Of a stretch of 64,000 nt of DNA, positions 1-11,400 are shown one piece after another. Every line of letters begins with the position of its first letter. Within the stretch, counting starts at the first letter, position 1. The position numbers and the translations under genes were made by a program. Where the stretch lies: NCBI RefSeq assembly GCF_947507565.1, contig NC_089178.1:3100001-3164000 (forward strand), written 5' to 3'. The stretch is from Oscarella lobularis (taxonomy: Eukaryota > Porifera > Homoscleromorpha > Homosclerophorida > Oscarellidae). The notes beneath the pieces are model-generated. The model was not told the origin of the DNA and did no database searches. It saw nothing but the letters and a program-made list of their open reading frames with translations.

Positions 1-2369
1 GTGCAACAGCGGCGCCGGATCGGCGTAAATCGACTGATACGGCAACATGCCGGTCGGCGACGAGAGGGGCGATTCGCCGCTGATCGACGCGTCGAGGAAG
101 AATTCCGGCGTCCAATTCTCCTCGTGCTCGATCGTCGTCTTTTCGGCGAGAAGACGCGAGTGCCGTTTCACGGCGTCGACCGAGGCGTAGATTTCGAGAT
201 TGACGACTTTTCGGAGAGCGGCGCGACGCGGATCGGTCGCCGAGCGCGCTTTGCCGTTGCCGACCGTCTCGTATACGTGATAACTGCCGTCGCCGAGACC
301 GCTATCTCCCGATCGATGACGACGACGCTGGACTTCCGAGTGAGATTTCGGTATGGGTTTGGGAGGAACTGGCGGCGATGTGGCCGGCGCGCTGCCTGCT
401 TCTGCTTCGCTATATATGTTCTCTTCGTCGCCGGTATCGTCGTCGTTTCTCTTATTTTCCGTCGATACTTGAACGTTGACTCTCATCACCAATTTTGCCG
501 GCATGCTTCCTTTTCGTCCTTTTTTTGACTTTTTTGTTGGCGGTTTTTCTGCTGACATGCTCTTTGATTTTCCCAAGCCGTCCGCCTGAGCGTAGAGCGG
601 CCCCTCGGCGGCTTGATTCAAGGGAAATTTGCATAGAGACGCAATTGGCGCGCCCACCGGTGTCGCCGTTTCTGCTGACGTCGTCTCCGTTATGGCAACT
701 TCGGCGTAATCAGCGTTCGTCTGGTCTCTTTCCCCGACGCCGTTATCGCAGTTTGAGTGACAGTCCGGCGGTATTTCGTATGCTGGTTCGCTGTGCGTTC
801 CTAGTACGTCCGAGTCTTTCTTTACAGGAGAGGGAATATCTTCGTGTCCGTTTGCCCTCTCGTACTTCATTGCGACGACGTCCGATTTGCGACGGGGGCG
901 GCGGCGGCGGCATCGTTGATGATGACAGAGAAGAAATACGACGAGAATCGCGACAGCTGCAAGGACGAGAAGAGTGCCGATGACGATTCCAGCTATGGCG
1001 CCGCCAGACAGGTCAGAAGCTGTAGGAAAAGTTGAATCAGAAGTTGAATTTATAGTAGGACTCATGCTGGTAACTGTTGGAACACTGGTATCATTCAAAG
1101 TTATAGTAGGACTCACTGCTAGAACACCACTATCATTCGCAGGGACTATCGTACCCAATGTAGCGTTACTACCTTGAGATTCTGAAGTTGGGAAGGCTGA
1201 AACAAAAAAAAAGAAAATGAAACAACAGATAATGAGAAATTTGAGGCGGTATCCACCTGGACAATTGTTTAATGCCCCGCTGCGGATTTTAGCGATCATA
1301 AAAGTGAAATTGCCTTCTTCTTTGCGCCATGAAATAGTGTTAAACGGTGCATCAGACTCGCTGTTACTGGGATCCACTTTTACCTCTACTCTATGGCAGC
1401 CATCATCTGCACGCGCACAAGTTGCGTTGATAGAGAGTCAGTTTAGTTTTTCTTACCTGATGATCTGCTAATGCACGTATACGCCCCACACAACCGTTTC
1501 TCGTCAGCAGTACAAAGCGTTTCTATGTCTGCGTTTATCTTAGAAACGGTAGCATTGCATGAAAATTTTCTTTTCTGCGCAAAGGATAATATTCCACTTG
1601 GGGTTGCAAACGCTAGTCCTGTCTCGTTTTCTGCCACGTCTACAAAAAACAAGTAAGGTAGAAACAAATACGAGACGTGCGTTTTTTACAAACCTTCTCC
1701 CTCATATTGTATTTCACCTATAGCCATTCGAGATGCAGACAGTGTGAAATGCATTTCCACCTTTTTAGCTGCCAGGCCGAATAGAGGAATGGTTATGTTT
1801 TTCAGATCGCAAGAATCGTTTTCTCTTTTGTGTTTTTTCTTTATATGAAGCTGCAGGCTTTCGTTCCAGTACAAATAAACGTCAACTTGTTCAAATATTC
1901 GGATTTTCTTGCTGCCGTTTATCTGTTTATCCTTCAGTGCATTGATGGTAACGTTAAAAAGTTTTCTGCTTTCATTGAAGGCAAACGTCATGTTCACTTC
2001 TCTACCTGACACGCGACCGCCAAACCAGTTTTCGCAGGCATCCCCCGTGCAGTTGTATACGCACGTCGTTCCAAATATGCCGTCAGTCAATTTGCTCGAA
2101 TGACTTAAGTCTGCTTTGGATGATGACATTTTATTTGGCCCATTTTGAATCGTTGCTCCGTTCCACTTGTTCCAATTTGATCCGTTCTCCTCCAACTTCA
2201 ATACCGAGGGTTTCGACACGTTTAGGAGTTTTGCTCCTAAAACGACAACGGCGATTCACTCAAAAATGAGCCTCCCCTTCCAGAGCTCACCGACTGCATG
2301 GGCGTCCACGAGAAGTGCGACGACGAAAACCCGGACAACAAGAGCACTCCATTTACGAGGAGGGCCCAT
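1..2369 (-). CDS. Single-pass receptor, putative receptor tyrosine kinase (partial, runs off left edge)
   Basis: Start at 2369 opens a signal peptide (hydrophobic core VVRVFVVALLVDAHA), cut by a short intron (about 2232-2291). Extracellular exons lie near 1690-2231, 1457-1650 and 1262-1409 and are rich in N-glycosylation sequons and cysteines; I recognise no domain with certainty. The last exon (1198 to 1) carries a Ser/Thr-rich stalk, a transmembrane helix (about 1010-920, GIVIGTLLVLAAVAILVVFL), a stop-transfer run of arginines and a long cytoplasmic tail open to the window edge. The tail holds repeated tyrosine motifs (YEIP, YAEV, YAQA, YSEA, YETV, YASV, YADP) and a proline-rich PPVPPKPIP site, as expected for SH2 and SH3 docking. 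The juxtamembrane style resembles sponge receptor tyrosine kinases, so a kinase domain probably lies beyond position 1. That is inference; a kinase-less scaffold receptor is the alternative. Confidence 0.6.
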
Positions 2370-3190
2370 ATCGTCTCTCTCTCTAGGACAATAGAAATGC
2401 CTATATAACGCCTCGGCGAAAATCGTGAAGCGACGGCAAGGCGGCAGAGGACGACTACTTCGCATGATTTACGGGAAGGACGGCAGACATGCAGCAGAAA
2501 GCGTTTAGCGGAACGAAACGAAAGTCTACCTTTCGCTTGTCTTACTCACGTCGACACCCCACCTATGCTTACATCTAGTACCTCTCCGGCTATACGGCGC
2601 GCGAATCTAAGCGTTTCGGATCGAAAGACGAACGATGGTTCCTTTCAGCATTATGATACGCAGGGCCCAAGCGTGCTCTAGCGCTTCGACCCCCGATGGG
2701 AGGTTTAGTGGGGCCGTGGCGAGACCACTCTGGGATACCTATGTACTTGACGCAGCGAGAGACCTTACTTCACACTGTAATAAGGCGATAGCGAGCCCGC
2801 TCGGCCTTTTCCACGAACTGACGATACGATGCGCTCTGACGTAATGCTTAACTTCCGCGTGTGACGTCACTGGCGTGGCTCATTAGTAGACTTCAATAGT
2901 GCGCCGCCGTCGTGCGATGCCGGATTGAAGCGGCGTTTTAGACGTATCAATATTGCAATGACCACAAAAAACAATCGATTTGGAGACACATTCGTAGGCG
3001 TGACAGGCGTGACGGCACGAAATGCGCGCGCTACCCGAGTTTGCCGTTCGGTTATGCAACGCCGAAAAATCGCAGCAACGCGTCTCGCCTATCACACGCG
3101 AGCGAACTTCTACGCGCTCGTCAACTACTTACGACGCATGACAAATAGGAGCCGATCAATGGACGAAATAGCGACGAACGCGTCAAAAAC
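2370..3190. other. Intergenic region between divergent receptor and PTRH1
   Basis: About 820 bp separates the receptor start from the recognisable PTRH1 domain. Several short open frames cross it but none resembles a known protein. An arginine-rich, acid-poor frame at about 2925-3200 could hold an upstream PTRH1 exon encoding a mitochondrial presequence, but I could not connect it in phase with a good donor. No RNA gene recognised. Confidence 0.4.
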
Positions 3191-4009
3191 GTGCCTGGCA
3201 AGTCGATAAAAAACGCTAAAAACGACAGAATTTTATTTTTGCGACAGCTCATCGGTCTGGGCAACTTCGGCATGGAGAAATCGCGCCACAGCGTCGGTCG
3301 AACGGTGATCGATAGCTTCGCCAGTCAACTCGGCGTCGTTTGGCAAAAGGAACGTCGTCTATTTGGCTACACGGCGCGAATTTCGTCCAAAGACGCGCCC
3401 CAGCAGCTCATACTACTCAAACCTACGCTCTATATGAACGAGAACGGTCGTTCCGTGGCGAAAGGAGGTACGGTACTCTAGAGGAGAATTTCTTTTAATT
3501 TTTAATTGAATTATGCGTGTCACGTAAGCTGCCTTTTATGGAGTCGAGGCGTCGGACGTATTTCTCATTCACGACGATATCGATCTTCCTTTGGGAAAGT
3601 GTGCTGTGAAAAACGGAGGAAGTGCAAGGTCAATAAAAATATTTTTGAAGATTTATTAATTAAAATTTGTCATTTAAAGAGGTCACAATGGTGTCAAGTC
3701 AGCTGTGATCTGCATGCAGTCCGATGTGGGTTATTGATAACATTGATTCTTCCTTTGCGAAATCATCTTTTTTTTCTATAGAGGATGCCTAGACTAAGAT
3801 TTGGCATAGGGCGACCGCATTCTCGGTCTCTCGTACGCGACTACGTTCTAGAGGATTTTGACGAGGAAGAAATGCCTTTGGTCGAGGCAACGGTGAAGTC
3901 GTGCGTCGAACTGCTTATGATTAGATTTGCCGCATTCATTCCAAGAAGAAAAAACGACGACGTCATCTTATTGGACGGACCAAAAGCATCTGATAAACCA
4001 GATTCGTGA
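3191..4009 (+). CDS. PTRH1: Peptidyl-tRNA hydrolase, Pth1 family
   Basis: Hydrolyses peptidyl-tRNA released from stalled ribosomes, recycling tRNA; the animal PTRH1 protein is usually mitochondrial. Four exon pieces read in order: LIGLGNFGMEKSRHSVG (the glycine loop and RH-x-VG motif), KPTLYMNENG (matching the family KP-x-T-x-MN-x-SG motif), HDDIDLPLG with GGSA, then GHNGVKSA, and a final exon from about 3782 to the TGA at 4009. The histidine of RHSVG, the asparagine of YMNENG and the aspartates of HDDID are the expected active-site residues. Introns lie near 3467-3525, 3630-3680 and 3727-3781. The N-terminus is uncertain: there is no in-frame ATG directly before 3191 (an upstream TAG sits at 3146), and a CAG acceptor just before LIGLGN suggests an upstream exon not resolved here. 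Confidence 0.88.
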
Positions 4010-4163
4010 ATCGATTCAATAATACTACATAGCAGTTATTTATCGTTGAAACTAAATTGATAAATGATTCTCAGTCTTGAATTGTTGCTTCATCCCACGG
4101 GCCATAAATGTTACTAGACAGAAAAAAGAAGAAACGTCAGTAAGACACGCATTTCCACGTTTT

Positions 4164-5278
4164 CTACTTTTTCAATGATTGCCACTTGTAAAACCAAATG
4201 GGGCAGACAAAGCCAACAGCTAGGTAGAGAAACATTAGGAGAACTGTGAGTGATAGAGAGAGCCACCAAATGGCAAAAAGGCAAACAATAGCCAATAGAT
4301 AAGTAATGAGATAATCCAGCCAAGGCCACGTCACCTTTGTGGAAGGAAATCCATCAGAGTATTGGAATTTTATATGCAACTTACTTTTAGTCTATGTCTT
4401 ACGACTGGACCATGCGCAAATAAGTGAACAGCAAAGAGAACGGTTACAAAGACGTGCCATGATGAAGGTAGACGCGATGCTAGACAAACGGAAGCGAAGA
4501 TAGCTGCATTTAGAGAAACAGCGTTTGATACTCTAAACAGTCAGGTAATAGTACAAGGAGATTCAATTAAATCTTCTTACACAGAACTATCAACTCCGTA
4601 GTTGTGAAATAGCAAGTGAATGAGAAGCATAACGGTCTGTTGAGAGGGAGAGAGTGTCTTAGCTTGATTGCTGTTCTTTCTGCAAGACTTACTGTCATAG
4701 CATACGTTGTGTCTGTGCTGATAGTCTCAGTGAGGGTTCTTAGTACGGGTGAAAGAGTGTATAGTGCGGCAACAAAGAGAAAGGCCGTCTGCACGTCAGC
4801 TATCACTAGAAAATCAAGTCTTTATCATGGGGACGGGCGTTCTGATGGTAAAAATGACATCTATTGATTTTCAATAGTGATGAGTCGAGTGCGATTAGGA
4901 TTGCATAGCTGAGTGTAGACATGACGGCTGTTAGGAGAAAAAGATGCGTTGGATCCAACTGCTTCGAATCCGTGTACGCAAATGCCGAGGCAAATAGTAC
5001 TACGCTAGAAATTATTTAATTAATTTATTTTAAATTTAGCAACGGTACTACTGTATCTTCGCACCAACTGATTTGTTGAGAGACCACGCCAGAATGAAAC
5101 ATTAAAATATTTAGCGGATAGGTTTTTGTGTTCACTAATTAGAATTTTTTTCAAGAGCGCGGAGATGGGGGGAATTTTTCTGACCGTTTTTTCTCATTTC
5201 TTGCAAAAAGCTGTCGTCCACGTAATTGTCCGCAACGCCTTGGCTTTCGTAAAGGATCTTTCGCCATCGCGGAGGCAT
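4164..5278 (-). CDS. PIGC: GPI N-acetylglucosaminyltransferase subunit C
   Basis: Subunit of the ER complex that transfers GlcNAc to phosphatidylinositol, the first step of GPI-anchor synthesis. Start ATG at 5278 (MPPRWRKILYE) and the following NYVDDSFLQEMRKN match the conserved PIGC N-terminus. Later exons give IADVQTAFLFVAALYTLSPV then LRTLTETISTDTTYAM, which is the family signature, followed by hydrophobic segments and the C-terminal CPIWFYKW helix ending at TAG 4166-4164. Six exons are joined by introns of about 45-60 bp; the reading frame is restored across each one when the obvious GT and AG sites are used (for example donor after about 5185 and acceptor before the LSPV exon). It is tail-to-tail with PTRH1 and head-to-head with CFAP157. 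Confidence 0.9.
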
Positions 5279-5350
5279 TCTTCTTTGCCTAGCGTACTTT
5301 GTGAATAGACGGGATAGCAAACAGTCGGGAACTCGTATCTCCTGACAACG
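5279..5350. promoter_or_regulatory. Bidirectional promoter, PIGC / CFAP157
   Basis: Only 72 bp separates the PIGC start on the minus strand from the CFAP157 start on the plus strand, so both promoters and 5' leaders must overlap or extend into the neighbouring genes. I see no clear TATA box. Confidence 0.6.
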
Positions 5351-8327
5351 ATGCCTCCCAAGAAAAAGAAAGGCAAAGGAAAGGGAAAAAAGAAGGCCAG
5401 CGCCAAAGCAAGCGCTCGAAAGAGCGCAACGCGAAAGGAAAAACCGAGCGGCGAAGAGACACTGTCCGAACTCGGACGCGAATTCTATCTCATCCAAATA
5501 CGCGATCTAGAAACGCGCGTGACGCGCTACCAGCGCAAATGCGACGAACTCGAACTCAAAAACGAGACGCTCCAAACAGACGCCGATCGTCTGGAAGGCG
5601 AAAAACGCGACATGCATCGATTTTTCAGCCAGCAGCTCGAAGATCGCAACGACAGCGTATCGGATCTCCACGAAAAGTTCATGGCCCTTCAAGAGGAGCG
5701 CGTCGCCGAGCGCGATCAGTACGAAGTGAAAATACAGACGCTGCGCGCGTCGAATCAAGCGGAAAAGGATCAACTCAGCTCGGAAGTGACGATTTTACAG
5801 GGAAAATTGAATAGCGTCGAGGAGTTCGTGCATCAGAAGGACGAACTCGAAACGCGTCTTGCCGAGCTCGAGCGGGAGATCGAGTCGAAGGAGAAGCGGC
5901 ATCAGGAAATTTTGAATGATTTGGAGCGAAAAGCGGTTCAGGATAAGAATCGTTTGAAGAAGGAAATGGAAGCGAGGTTGAATGACGTTGCCGCCGAATT
6001 TCGACGCGTTTCCAATCAGCAGATGGCCGACACGACGAAGCGGACGATTATCGAGAACGTCGCCGTGTCGTCTCAGCTGTCGAAGATGTCGGATAAAATG
6101 GACGAGTTGATACGGGAGAATGACGAGCTGAAGAAGAAGGTGAAAGTGCAGGCGAGGGAAATGCAATTGTTGGATTACAATCAGAAGGAATTTGCAAAGA
6201 AGCACGTCAATAGTCAAAAGGTATAAAGAGAACTGCATGCGTGAGAGCGTTTGTTTCTCTCCACGAGCCAATTTTTTCTTTTAAAGATCGTTCAGATGAT
6301 TACGAGCAAGTTCAAAGATCAAGATCAACTTCTGAATGAGTACATAGAACGCGATAGAAATCGATTAGAATTGGAGGGATCCTTAGCAACTGCAATGGAA
6401 GCAGCAGAAATGTCAGAAATGGAAAGAGAAGTAAGAACGAAACCCACCACCAAACCAGGGTTCTGCCCACGTGGGTCGGCATGGGTCGGCCCCGACCCTC
6501 ACTCGCCTATCGCCGACCCATACACTACTAAAACGTTATGCCGTTTGCCTTCTCCCTATGCCTTTTGCCTTCTCCTACAGTATGCCTTTTGCCTTCTCCC
6601 CATGCCTTTTGCCTTCTCCTATTCCCTTTGCCTTCTCCTATGCCTTTTGCCTTCTCCCTATGCCTTTTGCCTTCTCCCTATGCCTTTTCCCTATGCCTTT
6701 GCCTTCTCCCTATGCCTTTTGCCTTCTCCCTATGCCTTTTGCCTTCTCCTATGCCCTTTGCCTTCTCCTATGCCCTTTGCCTTCTCCCTATGCCTTTGCC
6801 TTCTCCCTATGCCTTTTGCCTTCTCCTATGCCTTTTGCCTTCTCCCTATGCCTTTTGCCTTCTCCCTATGCCTTTTGCCTTCTCCTATGCCTTTTGCCTT
6901 CTCCTATGCCCTTTGCCTTCTCCCTATGCCTTTGCCTTCTCCCTATGCCTTTTGCCTTCTCCTATGCCCTTTGCCTTCTCCCTATGCCTTTTGCCTTCTC
7001 CCTATGCCTTTTGCCTTCTCCTATTCCCTTTGCCTTCTCCCTATGCCTTTTGCCTTCTCCCTATGCCTTTTGCCTTGTCCCTATGCCTTTTGCCTTCTCC
7101 TATGCCTTTTGCCTTCTTCCTATTCTTTTTGCCTTTTCCCCATGCCTTTTGCCTTCTCCTATTCCCTTTGCCTTCTCCTATTCCCTTTGCCTTCTCCTAT
7201 GCCTTTTGCCTTCTCCCTATGCCTTTTGCCTTCTCCCTATGCCTTTTCCCTATGCCTTTGCCTTCTCCCTATGCCTTTTGCCTTCTCCCTATTCTTTTTG
7301 CCTTCTCCTATGCCTTTTGCCTTCTCCCTATGCCTTTGCCTTCTCCCTATGCCTTTGCCTTCTTCCCGTTCAAGCGTTCAAGACAATTTTTAAAATGGTT
7401 TTAAATATGGTCCAAGACAGTTTTGAAAATGGTCCAAGACAATTTTGCCTTAGACGATTCATAAAAGTGTCTTGGACAATTTTCCAGACCTTCTTCCCAC
7501 ACTGAAAAAATTCTCGGCAGGACCCTGCAAACGCCATTCTCCCTCTCTCTCTCTCTCTCTCTTTAGAAACTTCACCATCAATTGGACGAGAAAGAAGAAG
7601 AAATAAAACAGTCTCAAACAAAACTAGCAGCCGTCTCCGAACAGAATAGCAAACTCTCCGCTATCCTCTCCGAATGCGCGTCAGCAATCCAAGGCGTTCT
7701 CAAGGTTTATCTACACCTACATATATATATAATAAATCCCCCCTTTGCAAATATTTTCTCTTCGCGTCCAGGTTCCTTCCGAAAGTACGGGCGACACGCC
7801 CTCGCCTCCTCGCGACCCACTTGCACGCGAGAGCTTCCTCTCCTCGTTATTTTCATTGCTCAACAGCGCCGCATCCGTTCGTCTCGCACCCGGCCCCGCC
7901 GCCGCTTTCAATCCCAAAGCGGGACGACGATCGCCTCTAAGGCAAAAACAATAAATTAGCAATGTTAAGATTGATAGTGAATTTTTTTAAATTAAGGCCT
8001 CTGTCTGGTGGCGGTTCGTTTGAAGGCTATCATTATTTGCCGGGCGATTTGGGACTTGTCCCGCGACCGACCGTCGCATCGATGCAGTCGCCATCGACTC
8101 TGGGACAATTGCGTCGTGTAAAAACTCGAAGCATTGGAACGCAATGCGGTCCAAACAGAGTAAGCAACGCCTTTATTTATAATTAATCAAAATATTATTT
8201 TTTCTTGCTGCAGTCGCGCACAATTCCCGAACAGACAGCGAGTTCTAAAGGAGAATTAATCGGGGGGCTCGTGCCGCCGGGAGCGGCAGTGCCAGCTTCT
8301 CTAGTAGCAGCTACCAATAGAAGATAG
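5351..8327 (+). CDS. CFAP157: Cilia- and flagella-associated protein 157
   Basis: Coiled-coil protein of motile cilia and sperm flagella basal bodies. Exons: 5351-6220, 6287-6430, 7567-7704, 7772-7941, 7997-8159, 8214-8327; the sum is 1,599 nt, about 532 residues, close to the vertebrate length of about 520. The lysine-rich start is followed by EFYLIQIRDLETRVTRYQRK, the strongly conserved family opening, then a long heptad-rich coiled coil, and near the C-terminus the conserved PGDLGLVPR. Exon 4 ends at a probable GC donor (AAG|GCAAAA at 7941/7942) with acceptor at 7996; no GT donor keeps the frame there. The third intron in genomic order (6431-7566) is over 1.1 kb against about 55 bp for its neighbours, because it contains the element at 6456-7527. 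The protein implies motile cilia in the source organism. Confidence 0.92.
6471..6521. repeat. Subterminal inverted repeat of the element
   Basis: ATGGGTCGGC at 6481-6490 is perfectly complementary to GCCGACCCAT at 6512-6521, with a further GGGTCGGC copy at 6473-6480 and a CCCGACCC in the loop. It lies just inside the left terminal repeat of the element, as subterminal binding repeats do. Confidence 0.7.
6535..7366 (+). repeat. Pyrimidine-rich minisatellite, unit about 18-20 bp
   Basis: About 830 bp of tandem copies of TATGCCTTTTGCCTTCTCCC with length variants of 17-20 bp, roughly 43-45 copies. Variation is mainly loss of one C or of the T run. The plus strand is almost free of stop codons in all three frames, which creates long artefactual open frames of up to about 380 codons; these are not genes. 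Confidence 0.95.
7541..7563 (+). repeat. (CT)n tract at intron acceptor
   Basis: A CT dinucleotide run leads directly into the TTTAG acceptor of the CFAP157 exon at 7567 and serves as its polypyrimidine tract. Confidence 0.85.
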
Positions 8328-8405
8328 AGGGCGTGTCGTTATTGAATGTACGTTTTTTTATTAATCGGTTGCCCGGAACGCACGCGATCTATCACCTATG
8401 CAAAT

Positions 8406-11400
8406 ATGGCGACGGAGATTAGTTTGGACCAATTGTACAACGATTTTAGCGATTCCGTCGATTTTCTTACGATTCTATCCCTATTCGGTCGCATCTGCGA
8501 CAGCGTCGACGTCGATCGTCGCGCAAAACCGCGCGATTTCTACGCACAATTGAAAACGTCGCTTTCGACGTGGAAATCGCGTTCGCTTTGGGAGCTACTC
8601 GATCGCAAGGCGTCGTTGAGCGTCTACGATGACGGCCGAGCGTGCACGGGCGGAAACGTGCTGATTGTGGGCGCTGGACCGTGCGGATTGCGCTTCGCCG
8701 TCGAAGCGGCACTCCTCGGCGCCGATCGGGTCGTCGTCGTCGAAAAACGGACGAGTTTTTCGCGCAACAACGTCCTGCACTTGTGGCCGTTTACTATGGA
8801 GGATTTGCGAAGCTTGGGCGCGAAGAAATTCTTCGGCAAATTCGGCGCGGGTGGTCTCGATCACATAAGTGAGTTAAGGAGAGGGGTGGTTACTGTGAGT
8901 GACGAGTGACGAGTGTCAGTAATTTTGCCGGTAACGGAGTCGACCCCATACTGATACATGTAACTGTAGAGGAAATTTATAAGGCAAAATTTCGTCCCGC
9001 CTTCCTCGTAACAATTACATGCGTCTTTTAGGCATTCGCATTCTCCAAGCCGTTCTTCTCAAAATCTGTCTCGTTCTCGGCGTTCACGTGCACTCCGGCG
9101 CCGAATTCCACGACATCATCGAGCCAAGCGGCGGAACCACCGGTTGGACGGCAGACGTCCGACCGCCGTCCGTCGTCAACGGCGCGGAATTTGACGTTGT
9201 CGTCGGTGCCGACGGACGACGAAGTAGTCTATTGAAACGCGGCTTTCGACAGAAGGAGTTTCGCGCTAAATTGGCCATCGCAATCACGGCGAATTTCGTG
9301 AATGGAAACACGACCGCCGAAGCGGCCGTTCCCGAGTTGCCCGGCGTTTCTTACGTGTACAAACGCGACTTCTTCGACACCTTGTCGGCGAAGCACGGCA
9401 TCGAATTGGAGAACATCGTCTATTACAAAGACGAGACGCACTATTTCGTGATGACGGCGAAAAAGACGAGTCTCGTTGCGAAAAAAGTTCTCAAACAGGT
9501 TGGAAATATTAAAAGTACATAATACGTTTTGATTTGAGATTCTCTTCTTTGAGGATTCCTCTGATGCTGCCAAATTGCTGTCGAGTTCGAATATCAACGT
9601 CGAGCACTTGTGCACTTTCGCTCTCCAAGCGGCCAAGTTCGCAACCGAAGACCAACTACCGGCATACGAATTCGAACGCACCCTCGACGGAAAATCTGAC
9701 GTTGCCTTATTCGACTTCACGTCGATGTATGCCGCTGATTCGGCGGCGAAGATAATCGAACGAAACGGGAAAAGAATCATGGTAGCACTAGTCGGCGATA
9801 GTCTACTCGAAGTAACAAAGAAAACGATTACGTACATATAGAAAATCTTAAACTTATTATTTTAGCCTTTTTGGCCTATGGGCACTGGCTGTGCTCGCGG
9901 ATTTCTCAGCTGCATGGACACGGCGTGGATGATGAAGAGATTTTTCGCGTCCGACTTCGAACCGATGAAATTGCTCGAGCAACGCGAAGTTCTGCTGAAT
10001 TTGCTTCCGCAGACGACGACGACTCGACTGCACGCGAATCACGCCGCCTACACTATTGACCCGGAAACGCGTTACCTCAGCGCAATGGATAGCGCGCGAG
10101 CAGCGCCGTCCTGCGCTCATCTGTATGACTGTGGCGGCGGCGGCGGCGGCGGATCAAGTCAGAACGGCCCGTCGCCGGCGGCGAAAACGACGACAGAACC
10201 TGCGAAAAAGAGAGTCAAAACGATGGAGATGAAAAGTGCGTGGCAAAATATTTTCGTATACGAATTTTTATCTATCCTTTTCTTTTTTTCTTCTTCTAGT
10301 GCCTTCCAAGCCGCTAAAAAGTGCGTGTATTACTCGTTTAAATATTGTAATAATCGGTTTTTTTAGTTTCGTCGGCTCCCAAAGGGACGCGCGGGTTTCA
10401 GCTGCGCCGGAAAACCAGGATTGGCGGCGGCGGCGGCGGCGGCGGCGGAAGCGGCGGCGGAAGCGGCAGTAGCGGCTTGCCGTCGCCTGCCATGAGTCCG
10501 CCTCCTGTGTTGACACCATCATCGCCTTTGTCTTCTGGACAGATTGGCTTAAGAAAGATAGCAACGTCGCCGCTGGTCAGTAAAAAGAAACGGAGTTTAA
10601 TACCCGTTGTGACGAAGAAGACAGAAAAAGAGAAAAAGGATATTGAAAAGGAGGCAGAAAAAAAGAAAGACGACGTGGCTCCTTTATTGGCACCTTCTGC
10701 TGGGAAAAGAGATAAGGAGCAAAGTGGCACAAAGAAAGCTATTGGAATTGGAAGAAAAGGGATTGAACCTCAACCTGTTGGAAATCATCACGACGAGGCA
10801 AAGTCTAACGAGAAAGCGAATACGATTCCTTCAAAAGAAAACGACAAGTCAAATGAGAAGGAATTGAGAAGGGAACGCCCGCAGAAGAGAGCACAGGCAT
10901 CAGCGAGGGAACGATCGCTAAAAGAAGCCATTCGCAAGGAAGAGAATCCAGCCTTAAGTCAAAGCAGGGTCCTAAAGGTGAATTAAAGCCACCGCGAGTT
11001 ATAGAGTTGAAAAACGAACGCTTTTAGAAACTTCCTGTCGGTGAGCGTAAAGCGACGTCCATCAAGAGGCAAGTTTCGTTCTAGACGCGTCGGTTTTATA
11101 TAGCGATTATTTCATAGACAACACAGCAGTAAAGATGTGCTGCGAGGCGAAGGACCTCACTCGCTGCCTCTATCAAAACAAAAAGTGCGCGGAGTTTCTG
11201 TGTGCTACTCTTGGTTATGTAAGCTTTTCTATTCCAGCTTGTGAGATCTACGAAAAGGAGCACTTCGGTCCAGGGCAGCGGCAACAGCAGAAAGAGTGTA
11301 AAAGCCCTTGCTAGGGGTACTAGAAGCGGGTCTCCTTTGAAGAGCACTTCTTCGAGTGCAACCGTAAAGAAAATGGCATCAGCACTGAGCAAGCTTTGCG

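Larger units (their letters stand above)
6456..7527. mobile_element. Non-autonomous TIR element containing a minisatellite, inside a CFAP157 intron
   Basis: The left end CAGGGTTCTGCC (6456-6467) is mirrored by GGCAGGACCCTG (7516-7527), an 11 of 12 inverted match. The 5 bases just outside each end are identical, CAAAC (6451-6455 and 7528-7532), as for a target-site duplication. No transposase frame is present. Inside are a 10-bp perfect hairpin, a long pyrimidine minisatellite and a short block of CAATTTTAAAA-type repeats. The CAGGG termini recall hAT elements, some of which make 5-bp duplications; the superfamily assignment is inference. A second, one-ended copy lies at 48428. Confidence 0.6.

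Noticed and set aside
1-528. Plus-strand open frame of 175 codons
   Set aside because: Antisense to the real minus-strand receptor tail, which is open across the same span, has a transmembrane helix and recognisable tyrosine motifs.
2600-2900. Possible structured RNA between receptor and PTRH1
   Set aside because: Compared from memory with U1, U2, U4, U5, U6 and tRNA consensus features; no match.
6251-7505. Long plus-strand open frames of 288-380 codons in three frames (PFAFSLCL-like repeats)
   Set aside because: They are by-products of the stop-free pyrimidine minisatellite inside a CFAP157 intron; no codon bias, no conserved protein, and the flanking exons splice around them.
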